This document shows, in pieces, positions 23,322 to 31,559 of a DNA stretch of 64,000 bases. The DNA comes from Strongylocentrotus droebachiensis (lineage: Eukaryota > Echinodermata > Echinoidea > Camarodonta > Strongylocentrotidae). Position 1 is the stretch's first letter. Each line of letters begins with the position of its first letter. A program made the translations under genes and the position numbers. The DNA lies in contig JAVYIG010001809.1 of assembly GCA_035222895.1 (NCBI GenBank), forward strand, positions 1 to 64,000. The letters run 5' to 3'. Under the pieces are notes generated by a model. That model was not told the origin of the DNA and ran no database searches. It saw only the letters and a list, made by a program, of their open reading frames with translations.

Positions 23322-26162
23322 TGCAGTGACTTTTAATTTGATCTGTTTTCTTGCTTTAAAAAAAGTAAAAATATTTTGCACTGACTTTTAATTCCCCCAA
23401 ATTGCATTTTTCAGCAAAGAACCAAAGGAAGCGAGCCAAGAAAATGATGAAAACCATGAGGGAGGTCAAAGGTCACAGCCACGAGCCAATCGGTGAGTAG
23501 AATGCTGAACTTTCCTTCTTCGTATTTTGCTTTTGATCACGTTTCAGAGGATATGTATATCAGGGGTCTTTCTATAAAAGATCTTGGTTGACATGAGTAC
23601 ACAAAACTGACAGAGAGGCAGAGAAATTCAGATCATTGTACATGTACATGGTTATCTTGTTATGCATATTATACGGTACAATTAGCGAAAATATGAATTT
23701 CTAAAAATGTTAATATCCTCTTTGTACAGCTTAGTACAGGAACCCTCTGGTCCCCTTAGCCAATGGGTTAATCTGAACATGTCACTCTTCTTATTTCAGG
23801 AGTGTTTCAATGAAAGAGCTTGGTCGACATGAGTACGCAAACCTGATAGAAAGGAAGAGGAACTAATGGTAGATCTTATCCTGCTATATATACAGTCAAA
23901 CCTGTCTACAGTGACCGCCCAAGGGAAACAAAATATTTGCTTTTTGTAGACAGGTGGTCTTTGTAGACAGGCTCCTTTAGTAGTACATGTTTCAATGAGA
24001 AACCATTTTCAAGGAAAACAAAAAATGTGCTTGTTGTAGACAGGTGGTCACTAAAGCAGGTTTGACTGTATATCTATCTTGTAATACATCTGGTACAAAA
24101 AGAGGACCTACTCAAAAAGTTCATTCTAATGTCCCTTTTTGATGCTATACTTAACTTGACCTTGAACTTCTTTGTATTTCAGGAGTGTTTCAATGAAAGA
24201 GCTTGGTCGACACGAGTACGCAAACTTGATAGAACGGAAAAGGAACTCGTGGCATCTCATCCTGCTGGTGAAAGATTCTTCGAGAGCATCACTATGCCAG
24301 CAGCTTTCGAAAGAACTGGGAAGTTATCCGTTACGGTAGGTCCTTAATATCTGTCCATGTTATTAATATTAGGCCTAAAAAAAAAAAGATATTGTATTGC
24401 CCTTTATGTGCCAAAACAAAACATGGGTTGGTCGGTCTGATTTTTTTTATTTTTTTAAACTTTTTAACTTAATTTTTTTTTTTTACTCCCTCTTTGGGTT
24501 ATATTTCTCAGTTTTAAATGCTTTAATGGTCTGATTTTTAAAAAAAAAATTTAAAACTTTTTCTTTTACTCTCTCTTTGGGCTGATATTTCTCAGTTTTG
24601 AATGCTTTAATGCATATTTTTTCTAAAAAAGGTAACAAAAAATATATAAAAAGCGAACAGTAGATTTCAAGATTTTTGGGTCGGTCGCATGCCTAACCTG
24701 TGTGTAAATACTGCTCATGAGAGACTAGAATTGTGTTTTGTGATAATAATAATAATAGGTGAATTTATATAGCGATGCTGCTATATGAATATACTATACT
24801 GCTTGATACAAGGTATCTTATTATTATACCGGCTGTAGCTTAGACGCCAAAATAAGGCGCTAAATCATTCAAGTACCCATTTTAATTGACCTGGGTGGAG
24901 TGGCAAATATAGATTAATGTCTTGCCAAAGGACATTAGTGTCGCGGCGGAAACCACAAACCATGTGATCCCTCGTCAGGTTCAATTTAATACAGTGTCAA
25001 TAACACAATAACACGTTTCTCCTTAAAGGGGAACTCCACCCTGATATTAAGTTGGTTTTGAGAGAAGCAGAAAGTCAACAGGGAAAGTTGAGCAAAATCC
25101 GAAAAAAAATTAGAAAGTTCTGGCTTTCAAAGTTGTGATCAATTAAACACAAATTGGCAACTTTGTGACGTATCTTGCGAGCTCCTCTTCCATTCACGCT
25201 GTACAGAAAATTACATTTACTTTTATTTTCTTAGTTTTTTACGATGGAATAGATTTCTTTTTATACAGGTAAAAAACATATTTGACTGGAAATTATCTTC
25301 AGGGCAAAAATGAAAATTTCAGATTTTTGTGTGTTATAGATCACTCCAATAACTATTAGCCCTCCTTAGGGGCTAGTCATCTGGGATGAACATCCATTGT
25401 TCGGGAAAATTTGATTGCCAATGCTGTTGCCCTTAATTTCATACATGCACTATGTCTGAATTGGTGCACTGTTTAATTTACAAAAGTGAAAAAAGAGTTT
25501 GTGTTATAAAATATATATTCCTACAGACTGTCCTTCCTTGTAACTTTAAAGGCCGTTTGCACTAGTTTAGCCAGGGGGATTAGACCACCCTGCAAGATCA
25601 CTGACAGGTGGTTATCTCATCAAGTCAGCTCTCAATTAACATAAGAAAAAGGGGATAATGGGGGACCAAAAGGCACCGATTAGGCATTGTTAGCTGTACA
25701 GAGGGCGCAAGTAGCTATAAGCAGTGCAGTGGGGCTTAAACAAGTTGTTTTTAATCCTCTACCTCTCTTATCCGTTTGTTTTCCTCTTTACATCCATCCA
25801 GCTTGCCTCTAAACTATGTGAGCATCGACAAGCAGACGTTCTGGTATCGTACCCTTGTCCCTGGAAAGGAGGTCGGAACCATTCTTGCCATCCGACCTTC
25901 AAAGAAGCAATACTCTGTGTTCAATCCCACCACTACGCCAACGTCCTCCTCAGGTCGCGACCCTCACCTCCGGCATCGTCAGGGCAACAGCAGCGGAGAA
26001 ATGGATACAGACTTTATAGGTTTCAACGATAGCGAAGATGAGGGGTCCAGGAGGAACGGAGTAGGGGTGAATATCTTTCATGGGTTCACGCTATGGTTAG
26101 ATCGCTTACAAGACGGAGAGCTGCGGAAGATGGACGTAGCGGAATGGCCAGCCATGGACTGA
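12691..26162 (+). CDS. DNAJC16: DNAJC16 orthologue: ER-type J-domain/thioredoxin-like membrane protein, 13 exons, 756 aa
   Basis: Coding exons are 12691-12854, 13837-13903, 14449-14764, 15063-15250, 15762-16025, 17381-17511, 19540-19729, 21057-21242, 21875-21963, 22824-22907, 23415-23492, 24183-24335 and 25802-26162. All introns are GT/AG and phases close into 756 codons plus TGA (human is about 780 aa). Seen: hydrophobic N terminus (about 9-24), J domain at about 28-92 with HPD at 56-58, a Gly/Asn/Phe-rich stretch, a thioredoxin-like fold with C162-F-N-C165, a TM helix at about 537-558 just before G-G-R, then a charged linker and a conserved C-terminal region ending WPAMD. Family knowledge: an ER/autophagy-linked Hsp40 that recruits Hsp70 through HPD. 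Two in-frame ATGs lie at 12691 and 12703; the second has the better context (A at -3, G at +4), giving 752 aa. An in-frame TGA at 12661 bounds the start. Exons 10 and 12 have stop-containing relic copies upstream. Confidence 0.95.
15275..15600. repeat. Family D degenerate 'GGTGGTCTTTATAGACAGG' repeat cluster in DNAJC16 intron 4
   Basis: Several decayed copies of ACAGTGAAACCC, TATAAAGACCA and ACAGGTGGTCTTTAT motifs. The same vocabulary occurs at 18199-18352 and 23890-24073, all within DNAJC16 introns. Confidence 0.6.
16506..16638. repeat. Family A palindromic element in DNAJC16 intron 5
   Basis: GGGGGCGTTTCACAAAACAG end and mirrored CTTTTGTGAAAGGGGCGCC end, with GTTATAAGCTACTGAAATCC and TTCTGATTGGTTATCAGC. 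It is in opposite orientation to the copy at 5847. Confidence 0.75.
17108..17330 (-). mobile_element. SINE, minus orientation
   Basis: Plus-strand start is an ATAATAAT tail followed by TTTATATAGCGC, and the right side carries GGCAAATATAGATTAATATC and TTGCCAAAGGACATT. The same 'CTTTGGCAAG...TTAATCTA' block is in the SINEs at 27075 and 31560. Confidence 0.7.
17586..17740 (-). mobile_element. Truncated SINE, minus orientation
   Basis: AATAATAATACATCACATTT tail with TATAACGCGCCTAATAC and a TACCCCGG block matching the SINE at 17108. The tRNA-like head is missing. Confidence 0.6.
18199..18352. repeat. Family D repeat (intron 6)
   Basis: GTGGTCACCTCTAGCCG at the left and GGCCTTTATAGAGAGGGTTG then ACTGTGAGG at the right. 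This is a widespread invertebrate-style repeat ending in a 'TCAACCTCTCTATAAAGGCC' reverse-complement motif. Confidence 0.6.
18487..18632. repeat. Family A palindromic element in DNAJC16 intron 6
   Basis: TCCCTGTTTTCACAAAACTT end and mirrored TTTATGAAACTGGGCCCAG end, with the core GTTATAAGCTACTGAAATCC and GATTGGCTGTGAGC. Confidence 0.8.
18744..19000 (-). repeat. Family E inverted-repeat element, copy 1
   Basis: Terminal AGGGTTCAGTGACACAAACA and mirrored TTTGTGTCACTGACCCCT. It is the reverse complement of 22005-22243 across its length, including 'CATTGAAGTCAATGGCTAGT' and 'GGGCTTTCCAGGAAACAC'. Confidence 0.85.
19053..19173. repeat. Foldback element with GGTACC arms (intron 6)
   Basis: GGGCACTAGTAAGAATTACC with GGTACCGTTGGAACAGTC on the left, mirrored by GACTGTTCCAAAGGTACC and GGGTAATTTTACTAATGCCC on the right. 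Confidence 0.8.
19752..20640 (-). repeat. Family G element, minus orientation, split by a later insertion
   Basis: AAAGCCCCACTGTACTACTT at 19762 is the reverse complement of the family G right end at 25742. The family resumes after 20519 (TTGGTCCCCC and onward). The interruption is the element at 19816-20519. Confidence 0.65.
19816..20519. mobile_element. hAT-like non-autonomous element with CAGAGATGCCAAC ends, nested in family G
   Basis: The left end CAGAGATGCCAAC is mirrored by GTTGGCATCTCTG. CAATGA lies just outside both ends, consistent with a target duplication (6-7 bp visible). Inside are an inverted CTCCCGAT motif series, long A and T runs, and a CTACGCGC palindrome. It also carries an inverted relative of the 94-bp unit at 10090. 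Confidence 0.65.
20745..20945 (-). pseudogene. Fragment of a non-LTR retrotransposon polyprotein, reverse-transcriptase C-terminal tail
   Basis: The minus-strand translation reads through EARRRNGRPVISW and DREGWRKLV before a stop, the well-known C-terminal signature after the RT domain of many LINEs. Only this roughly 65-residue tail is present, inside DNAJC16 intron 7. Confidence 0.7.
21505..21652. repeat. 36-bp tandem repeat, about four units
   Basis: ATGAATATTC recurs at 21531, 21567, 21603 and 21639, exactly 36 bp apart. The unit also holds GAAAGTTGAGTCTTGTAATT. There is no variable spacer. A short GATA tract precedes it at 21249. Confidence 0.9.
22005..22243 (+). repeat. Family E inverted-repeat element, copy 2
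   Basis: TGAGGGGTCAGTGACACAAA start and mirrored TTTGTGTCACTGAACCCTCA end, with terminal repeats of about 28 bp allowing mismatches. ATTT lies on both sides and may be a target duplication. Opposite orientation to copy 1, in intron 9. Confidence 0.85.
22612..22713 (+). pseudogene. Relic copy of the DNAJC16 exon 10 acceptor region
   Basis: ATTGAATGTACTTTATCTAT at 22612 recurs as ATTGAATGTACTTTATCTAC at 22749. Both are followed by a CCATACAG acceptor. After the first acceptor (exon-like from 22689) the frame W-V-S-T-S-S-N-S ends in TAA at 22711, while the second opens the true exon 10. Spacing is 137 bp. Confidence 0.65.
23065..23200. repeat. GGA-rich low-complexity tract
   Basis: Imperfect (GGA)n/(GGAG)n purine run in DNAJC16 intron 10. 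Confidence 0.9.
23205..23392. repeat. 56-67-bp tandem triplicate with a TA expansion, just before exon 11
   Basis: ATTTGATCTGTTT recurs at 23213, 23269 and 23336. In the middle unit the AAAAAGTAAAAAATATATTG stretch is replaced by a long (TA)n run. The third unit ends about 20 bp upstream of the exon 11 acceptor at 23414. Confidence 0.85.
23564..23626 (+). pseudogene. Degenerate relic of DNAJC16 exon 12 (copy 1 of 3)
   Basis: After a TATATCAG acceptor-like site the sequence follows exon 12 (CTTGGTTGACATGAGTACAC against CTTGGTCGACACGAGTACGC). It has substitutions, and in the exon phase it meets TGA at 23589. Confidence 0.75.
23800..23866 (+). pseudogene. Near-intact duplicate of the DNAJC16 exon 12 start, ending in stop (copy 2 of 3)
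   Basis: A TTATTTCAG acceptor is followed by sequence almost identical to exon 12, reading SVSMKELGRHEYANLIERKRN in the correct phase, then TAA at 23864 where exon 12 continues into TCG TGG. If spliced to exon 11 it would be an alternative terminal exon that removes the C-terminal region. Otherwise it is a dead duplicate. Selection or use cannot be judged here. Confidence 0.8.
23890..24073. repeat. Family D repeat with inverted ends, between exon 12 copies
   Basis: ACAGTCAAACCTGTCTACAG at the left and GCAGGTTTGACTGTATAT at the right are mirror ends. GTAGACAGGTGGTC occurs twice inside. It separates exon 12 copy 2 from the working exon. Confidence 0.8.
24745..24985 (-). mobile_element. SINE, minus orientation, in intron 12
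   Basis: AATAATAATAATAGG tail with TTATATAGCGATGC at left, then GGCAAATATAGATTAATGTC, TTGCCAAAGGACATTAGTGT and CATGTGATCCC at right. Same family as 17108. Confidence 0.7.
25590..25742 (+). repeat. Family G element, fuller copy (intron 12)
   Basis: ATCACTGACAGGTGGTTATC start, GGGGGACCAAAAGGCACC middle and GCAGTGCAGTGGGGCTTAAA end. It is the reference for the deleted copy at 7047 and the interrupted copy at 19752. An isolated TTAAAGGGGAACTCCACCC end lies at 25025. Confidence 0.75.
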
Positions 26163-26334
26163 ATTTTGTCAGATTTTGTATCTTCTAAGAGGTAAAGTGT
26201 GTGCAATTGAAAACTATCTGCAACCCAGGTGCCAATATGTGTGAACAAATGCTGGTATGAGGTTGCAACATCATTAAAAGCTCCTAATGATGTACTGGGC
26301 TGTGGTTACTGAAGGTCAAACCAAAATGCATATA
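26163..26334 (+). other. Start of the DNAJC16 3' UTR
   Basis: Follows the TGA at 26160-26162. No clear AATAAA is seen close by, so the transcript end is undefined and may lie beyond the repeat at 26335. Confidence 0.4.
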
Positions 26335-26575
26335 CAGATAACAATTAAATTATCCATACTCTTAATAAGTTTTGTAATTTTAAAATATGTGAAAAATTGA
26401 TATGTCCCAATTATTTTTCTTGAGAATGTGACATATTCAAGTTCAAATCTAAAAGTATTCAACAAAGGCCCTAATTCAACCAGACTATCGTTCATTCTTG
26501 AGTTACGAAACACGCTAAAATCATCAAATTTACAAGGGTTTTGAATAATTTAGTTGTTAGCTTTACATGTAGACA
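26335..26575 (+). repeat. Family L element, copy 1
   Basis: Shares ATCGTTCATTCTTGAGTTAC and flanking blocks with the reverse complement of 36834-37066. Both copies carry an AACTAAATTATTCA-type terminal repeat. Confidence 0.75.
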
Positions 26576-27074
26576 ATCATGTAACATTGAACAGCTCTGT
26601 GAAAATTGTTTCCACTTTCTTTGTTTTATTGTACTTCAAAGAGGAAGAAACACAAAATATGTGGTAATTTGAACTCAACAGCATAGGATTATTGAACAAG
26701 AATGTTACATTGAGGAGGTATTTTAGGAGGTTTGCAAATATGTTGTAAACTGATGGTGTGAAAAAAAAAAATTCTCCCCTGGGCAACCCTGCAGGATCTG
26801 TTAATATTGCTCGGATGTGAATCAGGGCATTCTCAAAAGAGAGAGTGCATGTTCAGGATATTCTAAAGGTCTAAAGGTTGAATTATCATATGTTCCTCTT
26901 AAAATTGGCAACAATAAGGTGTATTTTTACTCTTTCATATTAAAAAAAAAAAATGAACATTTATATGGAATGAAACAGCCAAAAATCAACAAGAAATTGC
27001 CCATTTGTACGTGAAAATAGTTAATATAAATTGTCATAATGCACTGTCTATTTAGAGACTGCAATGATCATCTT

Positions 27075-27348
27075 TTATCAAATCACTCTTATCACTCTGG
27101 ATCACAAGGTTCGTGGTTCAAGTCCCACCGTGGCACTAATGTCCTTTGGCAAGAAATTAATCTACATTTGCCACACTCGACCCAGGTGAGGTACATGTAC
27201 ATGTAAATGGATACCTGGTAGGATTATTCCTTGAAATGCACTGTGCCCTAATAATGGCTGCCAGAGCTAAAGCTAGGGTAATAATTTCCAAAGCTCTTTG
27301 GAAGCGCATAGGAACGTTTTAATAATAATTATTATTAATATTATTGTA
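27075..27348 (+). mobile_element. SINE with tRNA-like head
   Basis: A B-box-like GGTTCAAGTCC lies at 27115-27125. It is followed by CACTAATGTCCTTTGGCAAG and ATTAATCTACATTTGCCAC shared with 31560, then an AATAATAATTATTATTAATA tail. Confidence 0.75.
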
Positions 27349-27617
27349 GTACCGAAACTAAGGGAAGTCAATAAGAAGGGGAAATGGCTAAGGTATAAAT
27401 AGCTCTTGGTGTACATTTGACAACTCATTTATGATTTGATGTTATTTTCTATTTTCAATTAGACAGCTGAGAGCATGAATAATGTTCTTTTTTTTTTACA
27501 CATTTTGATACTGATTTGTAGATGATTGGTAAATTGTATCACATTGTCAGTTTCTTGTCCCTTCAACAGCATTATTCTTGTGTTTTTGTGTATGTTTGTG
27601 TGGATAGTAATCTTTAA

Positions 27618-27996
27618 AGAGAAGGTTGAGTTCTGGGAAGAGGTGAAAAATAATTTGTGAGCGTTATCATTCTTATTATGCAAGTGTGGAAGAACATCAG
27701 ATAAGACATGTTCCCTGAAAAGCATGGCTCTTCAAATGCCTTCATATTCTAAATATGTCATGTAACATCGTAAAAATCCAGGGTAGGATTTTTACGCCAC
27801 GTGTTTGTGTAGTCCAATATACATCTTTCTGTGTACAGTGTTTGTAACTTTACCAAGACTTGGCCAAATTTCTTATCATTTTGATGAACCTTGCAATACA
27901 CACAAATTCTTATATGCTAGATAATCAACCTTTTCTGGTCGATTCCACACCATTTCTTTCACAATGCAATCGCATGACCAGAACTCAACTTCATCT
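27618..27996 (+). mobile_element. Family H TTAA-flanked MITE, complete copy
   Basis: TTAA at 27614-27617 and 27997-28000 flank ends AGAGAAGGTTGAGTTCTGG and the mirrored CCAGAACTCAACTTCATCT. There is no coding capacity. Relatives are at 5351 and 54387. Confidence 0.85.
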
Positions 27997-28127
27997 TTAA
28001 TGGCTACACTTGTCATCGCAGCAAAACCAAATGTAAGAGATTTAAATGTTTTCCTGTTTAGAAAGATGAGTGTACAGCCATGAAAACAGCTGCAACCTTC
28101 CATGGCTGCTTGACCAAGAAGAGCAAG

Positions 28128-28885
28128 GCCCTGTTTCATGAAACCTGTTATTAATAACAAATGCTCAATTTATATGGAAAATTTGCTCCCAGCCATTCAA
28201 ATGCCACAATTTCAGAAGCTAATAACAGTTACCGTATTGTAACTTGTTATTCAATTCAATTCGTTTTGTTCATTTCCATTTTCAATAAAAACAATACAAA
28301 GATATATACAATAATGAGCATTTGCAATATATAAGAAAATGAAAATAGGGAACTAAACAAATTATGAAGGCAAAGTTACCCAAATATTAGTTATGAGATT
28401 TACATATACAAACAAAACTAAAAAAGAAACATACATGACAAAGCATGACAGGGACATCATTCATGGCAGGTAATACAAATGGAAGTAATCACTACAAAAT
28501 CATAAGTTTGAAAACAGTTATAGGTAACGTTGTATAATATAATTATTGGTACAACAATCATTGATATTTATATATAAGATGCTGCTTCAATTCTCTTTTA
28601 GATATTGTTAAAGACTTGCATGAGGATATTTCATAAGGAATAGAGTTCCAAATAACAGGAAAATTTTTTCTTACAGATTTCAAATATATATTTGTCTTTA
28701 CTGGCCAAAAATGAAAGGAGTCTCGTCCACGAGTATTATAGTTATGAACATCATTATTCAAAGTGAACATTCTCGAAATATTTTGGGGTACTTTATTTTG
28801 AAAATAAAGAATTCAAGCAGGGCTATTGAATAAAAATACAAGTCAAATAAATTCATATTGATAAGAAGTCTTATGAAACAGGGAC
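28128..28885. repeat. Family A palindromic element, split by a LINE
   Basis: Left part 28128-28250 runs from CCCTGTTTCATGAAACCTG to AACTTGTTAT. The right part at about 28855-28885 gives the mirrored end TTATGAAACAGGGACC. The intervening 600 bp is a retrotransposon fragment. Confidence 0.7.
28251..28854 (-). mobile_element. Non-LTR retrotransposon 3' fragment, minus strand
   Basis: Minus-strand frame at about 28558-28830 reads QNKVPKNISRMFTLNNDVHN, then YNTRGRD and IWNSIPYEI, the C-terminal tail of LINE reverse transcriptases, ending in a stop at 28558. A 3' UTR follows to a TTGAA-repeat tail at 28251-28262. It is 5'-truncated and inserted in a family A element. Confidence 0.8.
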
Positions 28886-29223
28886 CAGAGCCATTGGTCT
28901 ATCTCCTGTATCAGAACATAGAAAACAAATGTCTGTCAAGGCTGTCCATAGACGCAACTTGTTAAGATATGTCTCACAAGTTTTCGTACTGGCTGGGTTT
29001 TTCTACTAGAAAAACGCAAGCGACCAATTGGCTAAAGAATTTTAAATCCTTGCCTATTTCTTCAAGTAAAGTTGATCATGATACCCCAAAACATGCCTGG
29101 CATAGCAACGGCTAATGTGTCTGAGCAGAAGCTATCTATACAGATTTGTATTGCATACCGGTATTATGTGAATTTTACATTATTTTTTCCCCTAAAATAT
29201 TTTTGAATTAAGTGGGATTTTGA

Positions 29224-29370
29224 GCCCTGTTTCAACAAACCTGCTATCAATAAAAAGTTACAATAACTGCTATAAGCTACTGAAATAACTACATTTGATT
29301 GGCTATTAGCACCTTTGTCATTGAAGATTAGCACTTGTTATTGATAGCAAGTCATGAAATGGGACCCAGA
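29224..29370. repeat. Family A palindromic element
   Basis: GAGCCCTGTTTCAACAAACC and the mirrored TCATGAAATGGGACCCAGA, with GCTATAAGCTACTGAAATAA and TTGATTGGCTATTAGC. Confidence 0.8.
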
Positions 29371-29441
29371 TCCACTAATTGCTAATTGCTTTCATTAAAA
29401 GAAGGATATCTTCAGCGAGGACACACTGGAAGAGATGTCCA

Positions 29442-29715
29442 GGGGAGTGTTTCACAAAGACTAAGATCGACTTTAAGTTGGACTTAACTATGGCAGGCCG
29501 TTCATGCCACTGGTTGCTCTCACCATTATGATATTTAGATAATATTTGTTTTCCCTTCCATAATGAATTATTAAAAAATGTAAATTTGTGACCATAATTT
29601 GTACGTCTCTTGAGAGACCAATGCCAGTAAATGGTGAGAGAAAATAATGGCATGAACGGCCTGCCATAGTTAAATCCAACTTAAAGTTGATCTTAGTCTT
29701 TGTAAAACACCCCCC
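29442..29715. repeat. Family B inverted-repeat element, copy 2
   Basis: GGGGAGTGTTTCACAAAGAC at left is mirrored by GTCTTTGTAAAACACCCCCC. Long subterminal arms (TAAGTTGGACTTAACTATGG and GCAGGCCGTTCATGCC) are mirrored on the right. An AGGACACACT-GAAGAGATGT block lies on both sides. Confidence 0.85.
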
Positions 29716-29931
29716 AGGACACACTTGAAGAGATGTTCAGGACACACTTGATATCTCATTCGCACAGCCAAACCGACTCCAGAAATCGACCGACTCTTGG
29801 CCGTGGACGGTGGGGTGAAATCTAATTATTTGTATTGTCTGTCGTTTGTCTGGCGTCAGGCTTGATTGCGTGACTGAGGTATCAATGTGACTGCCTCTTA
29901 CTTTGGATATTGTCTTGATATTAGCAGACCT

Positions 29932-30224
29932 GGGAAGTGTTTCACATAGACTAAGATTGACTTTAAGTTGGACTTAACTATGGCAGGCAATTCATGCCAC
30001 TGGTTGCTCTCACCATTGGTCTCTCAATTATGATCTCTAGATAACAATGTTTTCCTTCAATAATTAACTATCGAAAAATGTAAATCCTGTAGATTTGTGA
30101 CCATAATTTGTACGTCCCTTGAGAAAACAATGCCAGGAATGGTTAGAGGAACTAGTGGCATGAATGGCCTGCCATAGTTAAGCCCAACTTTAAGTCGATC
30201 TTAGTCTTTGTGAAACACTCCCCT
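29932..30224. repeat. Family B inverted-repeat element, copy 3
   Basis: Same design as 29442-29715 in the same orientation, with GGGAAGTGTTTCACATAGAC and mirrored TTTGTGAAACACTCCC ends. Confidence 0.85.
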
Positions 30225-31273
30225 ATACTGTATTCCTTCCCTGACTGTGTGAATGACTAAGCATATTAGTCAGATGAAGTCATCTAATTAGATGTGTGTG
30301 TCCCCCCCCCCCCCGACACCTTGTACATGGTGAATTGTATTCCTCTTCTTATTTTGATTCAGGTGTTTCCTTTTCCCCTTCTAGGCCACTTAGTGTTTTT
30401 CTTTAGACAGTTGTCATAAATGAACTTTAGAGAGTAAAATTTTGACTGAAAATGCTTGATGTTGTTTAAATATTGGGTATTATATCTTCCTCCAGGTTAT
30501 AAACTTCATGTTGCTAGAGATAATTAAACAAAAATCTCTTTCTAGAAGAAAAAAATGGAACTAAACTGACTCCACGCTGACTACAAACCAAACAGTTCTT
30601 GGTCATTTGGGGTAAAACAATTCTTTGTGTGCTCTTTTGTCAGGTCTAGGTTCACCTTTCTTGGTATGCTCAAGGTAGTAAATCCAATGAGATTCTTCAC
30701 AAATTGTCGGCCAGGATTTGATAGCCACAGCACTGAAAGTGTTAATTTTCTCGACAACGTTATTGGTAGATTTATGTTTTCAAATCCGAGGCGATCAGGG
30801 TTACTTGTTATCTGTTAACGTGTGTGGATGATGATAAAAGGGACATGACATGTGTCAACAATTTGAATGTGGGAGGATTCAACCATTTGTGAACAGTTGT
30901 AACCCTTCGTCACCAAAAACAACATTGAAGATTAAAGTGACCTACATGTATCTCTCGTCAAACTGAGTTGTTCAAGCAGTTGCCTGAAGGGGGGGAATAA
31001 AAACTTGATGACTCTTTAAGGATTCATATGTATTCACTGTCAATGTACTAACAGCTTTCGGTGACTAATTGTGATATGCAAGAGCATCGTCGCAAACCTA
31101 CGATTATTGTATTTACTGTTGTGGATTTTTCTACCAGTTTTTTGTGGGTATACAGGCAAACACAATGAATGTATAGTTTGAGATTTAAATAGAAGTAAAA
31201 TAATGTTTATCACTGTGGTTAAAAATGTTTATCCAACTCTTGGTGCTTCTAATGAAAGATCTCTGAACCCTTT
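30225..31273. other. No gene seen
   Basis: AT-rich DNA with a short C run at 30303. Reading frames are short and show no family resemblance. Confidence 0.6.
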
Positions 31274-31427
31274 GGCCCAAATTCACAAAGGAGGTTTGTC
31301 GACAAACCTAGCTTTATGCGTTTCAAACCAAGGTTCGTCTGAACCTTGGTTTGAAATGCGTCACAACGCATCATATGACGCACATTAACCTAGGTTTGTT
31401 GACAAACCTCCTTTGTGAATTCTGGCC
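31274..31427. repeat. Family I near-perfect double palindrome
   Basis: Outer arms 31274-31311 and 31390-31427 start and end with GGCC and contain ATTCACAAAGGAGGTTTG and its mirror. An inner hairpin has arms TTTCAAACCAAGGTTC and GAACCTTGGTTTGAAA. The whole 154 bp folds on itself. Confidence 0.9.
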
Positions 31428-31559
31428 ATAGACTCCTAGCAGTATGTCATGTACATTATGTACATGTTGTCTGTTTGGATCCAGAAGGGTGTTAACTTGT
31501 ATACTTCAACACATAGTTAAAGCCCTTTTAGCTCTGAACAGAGGGTATAGAAGTGTAGA

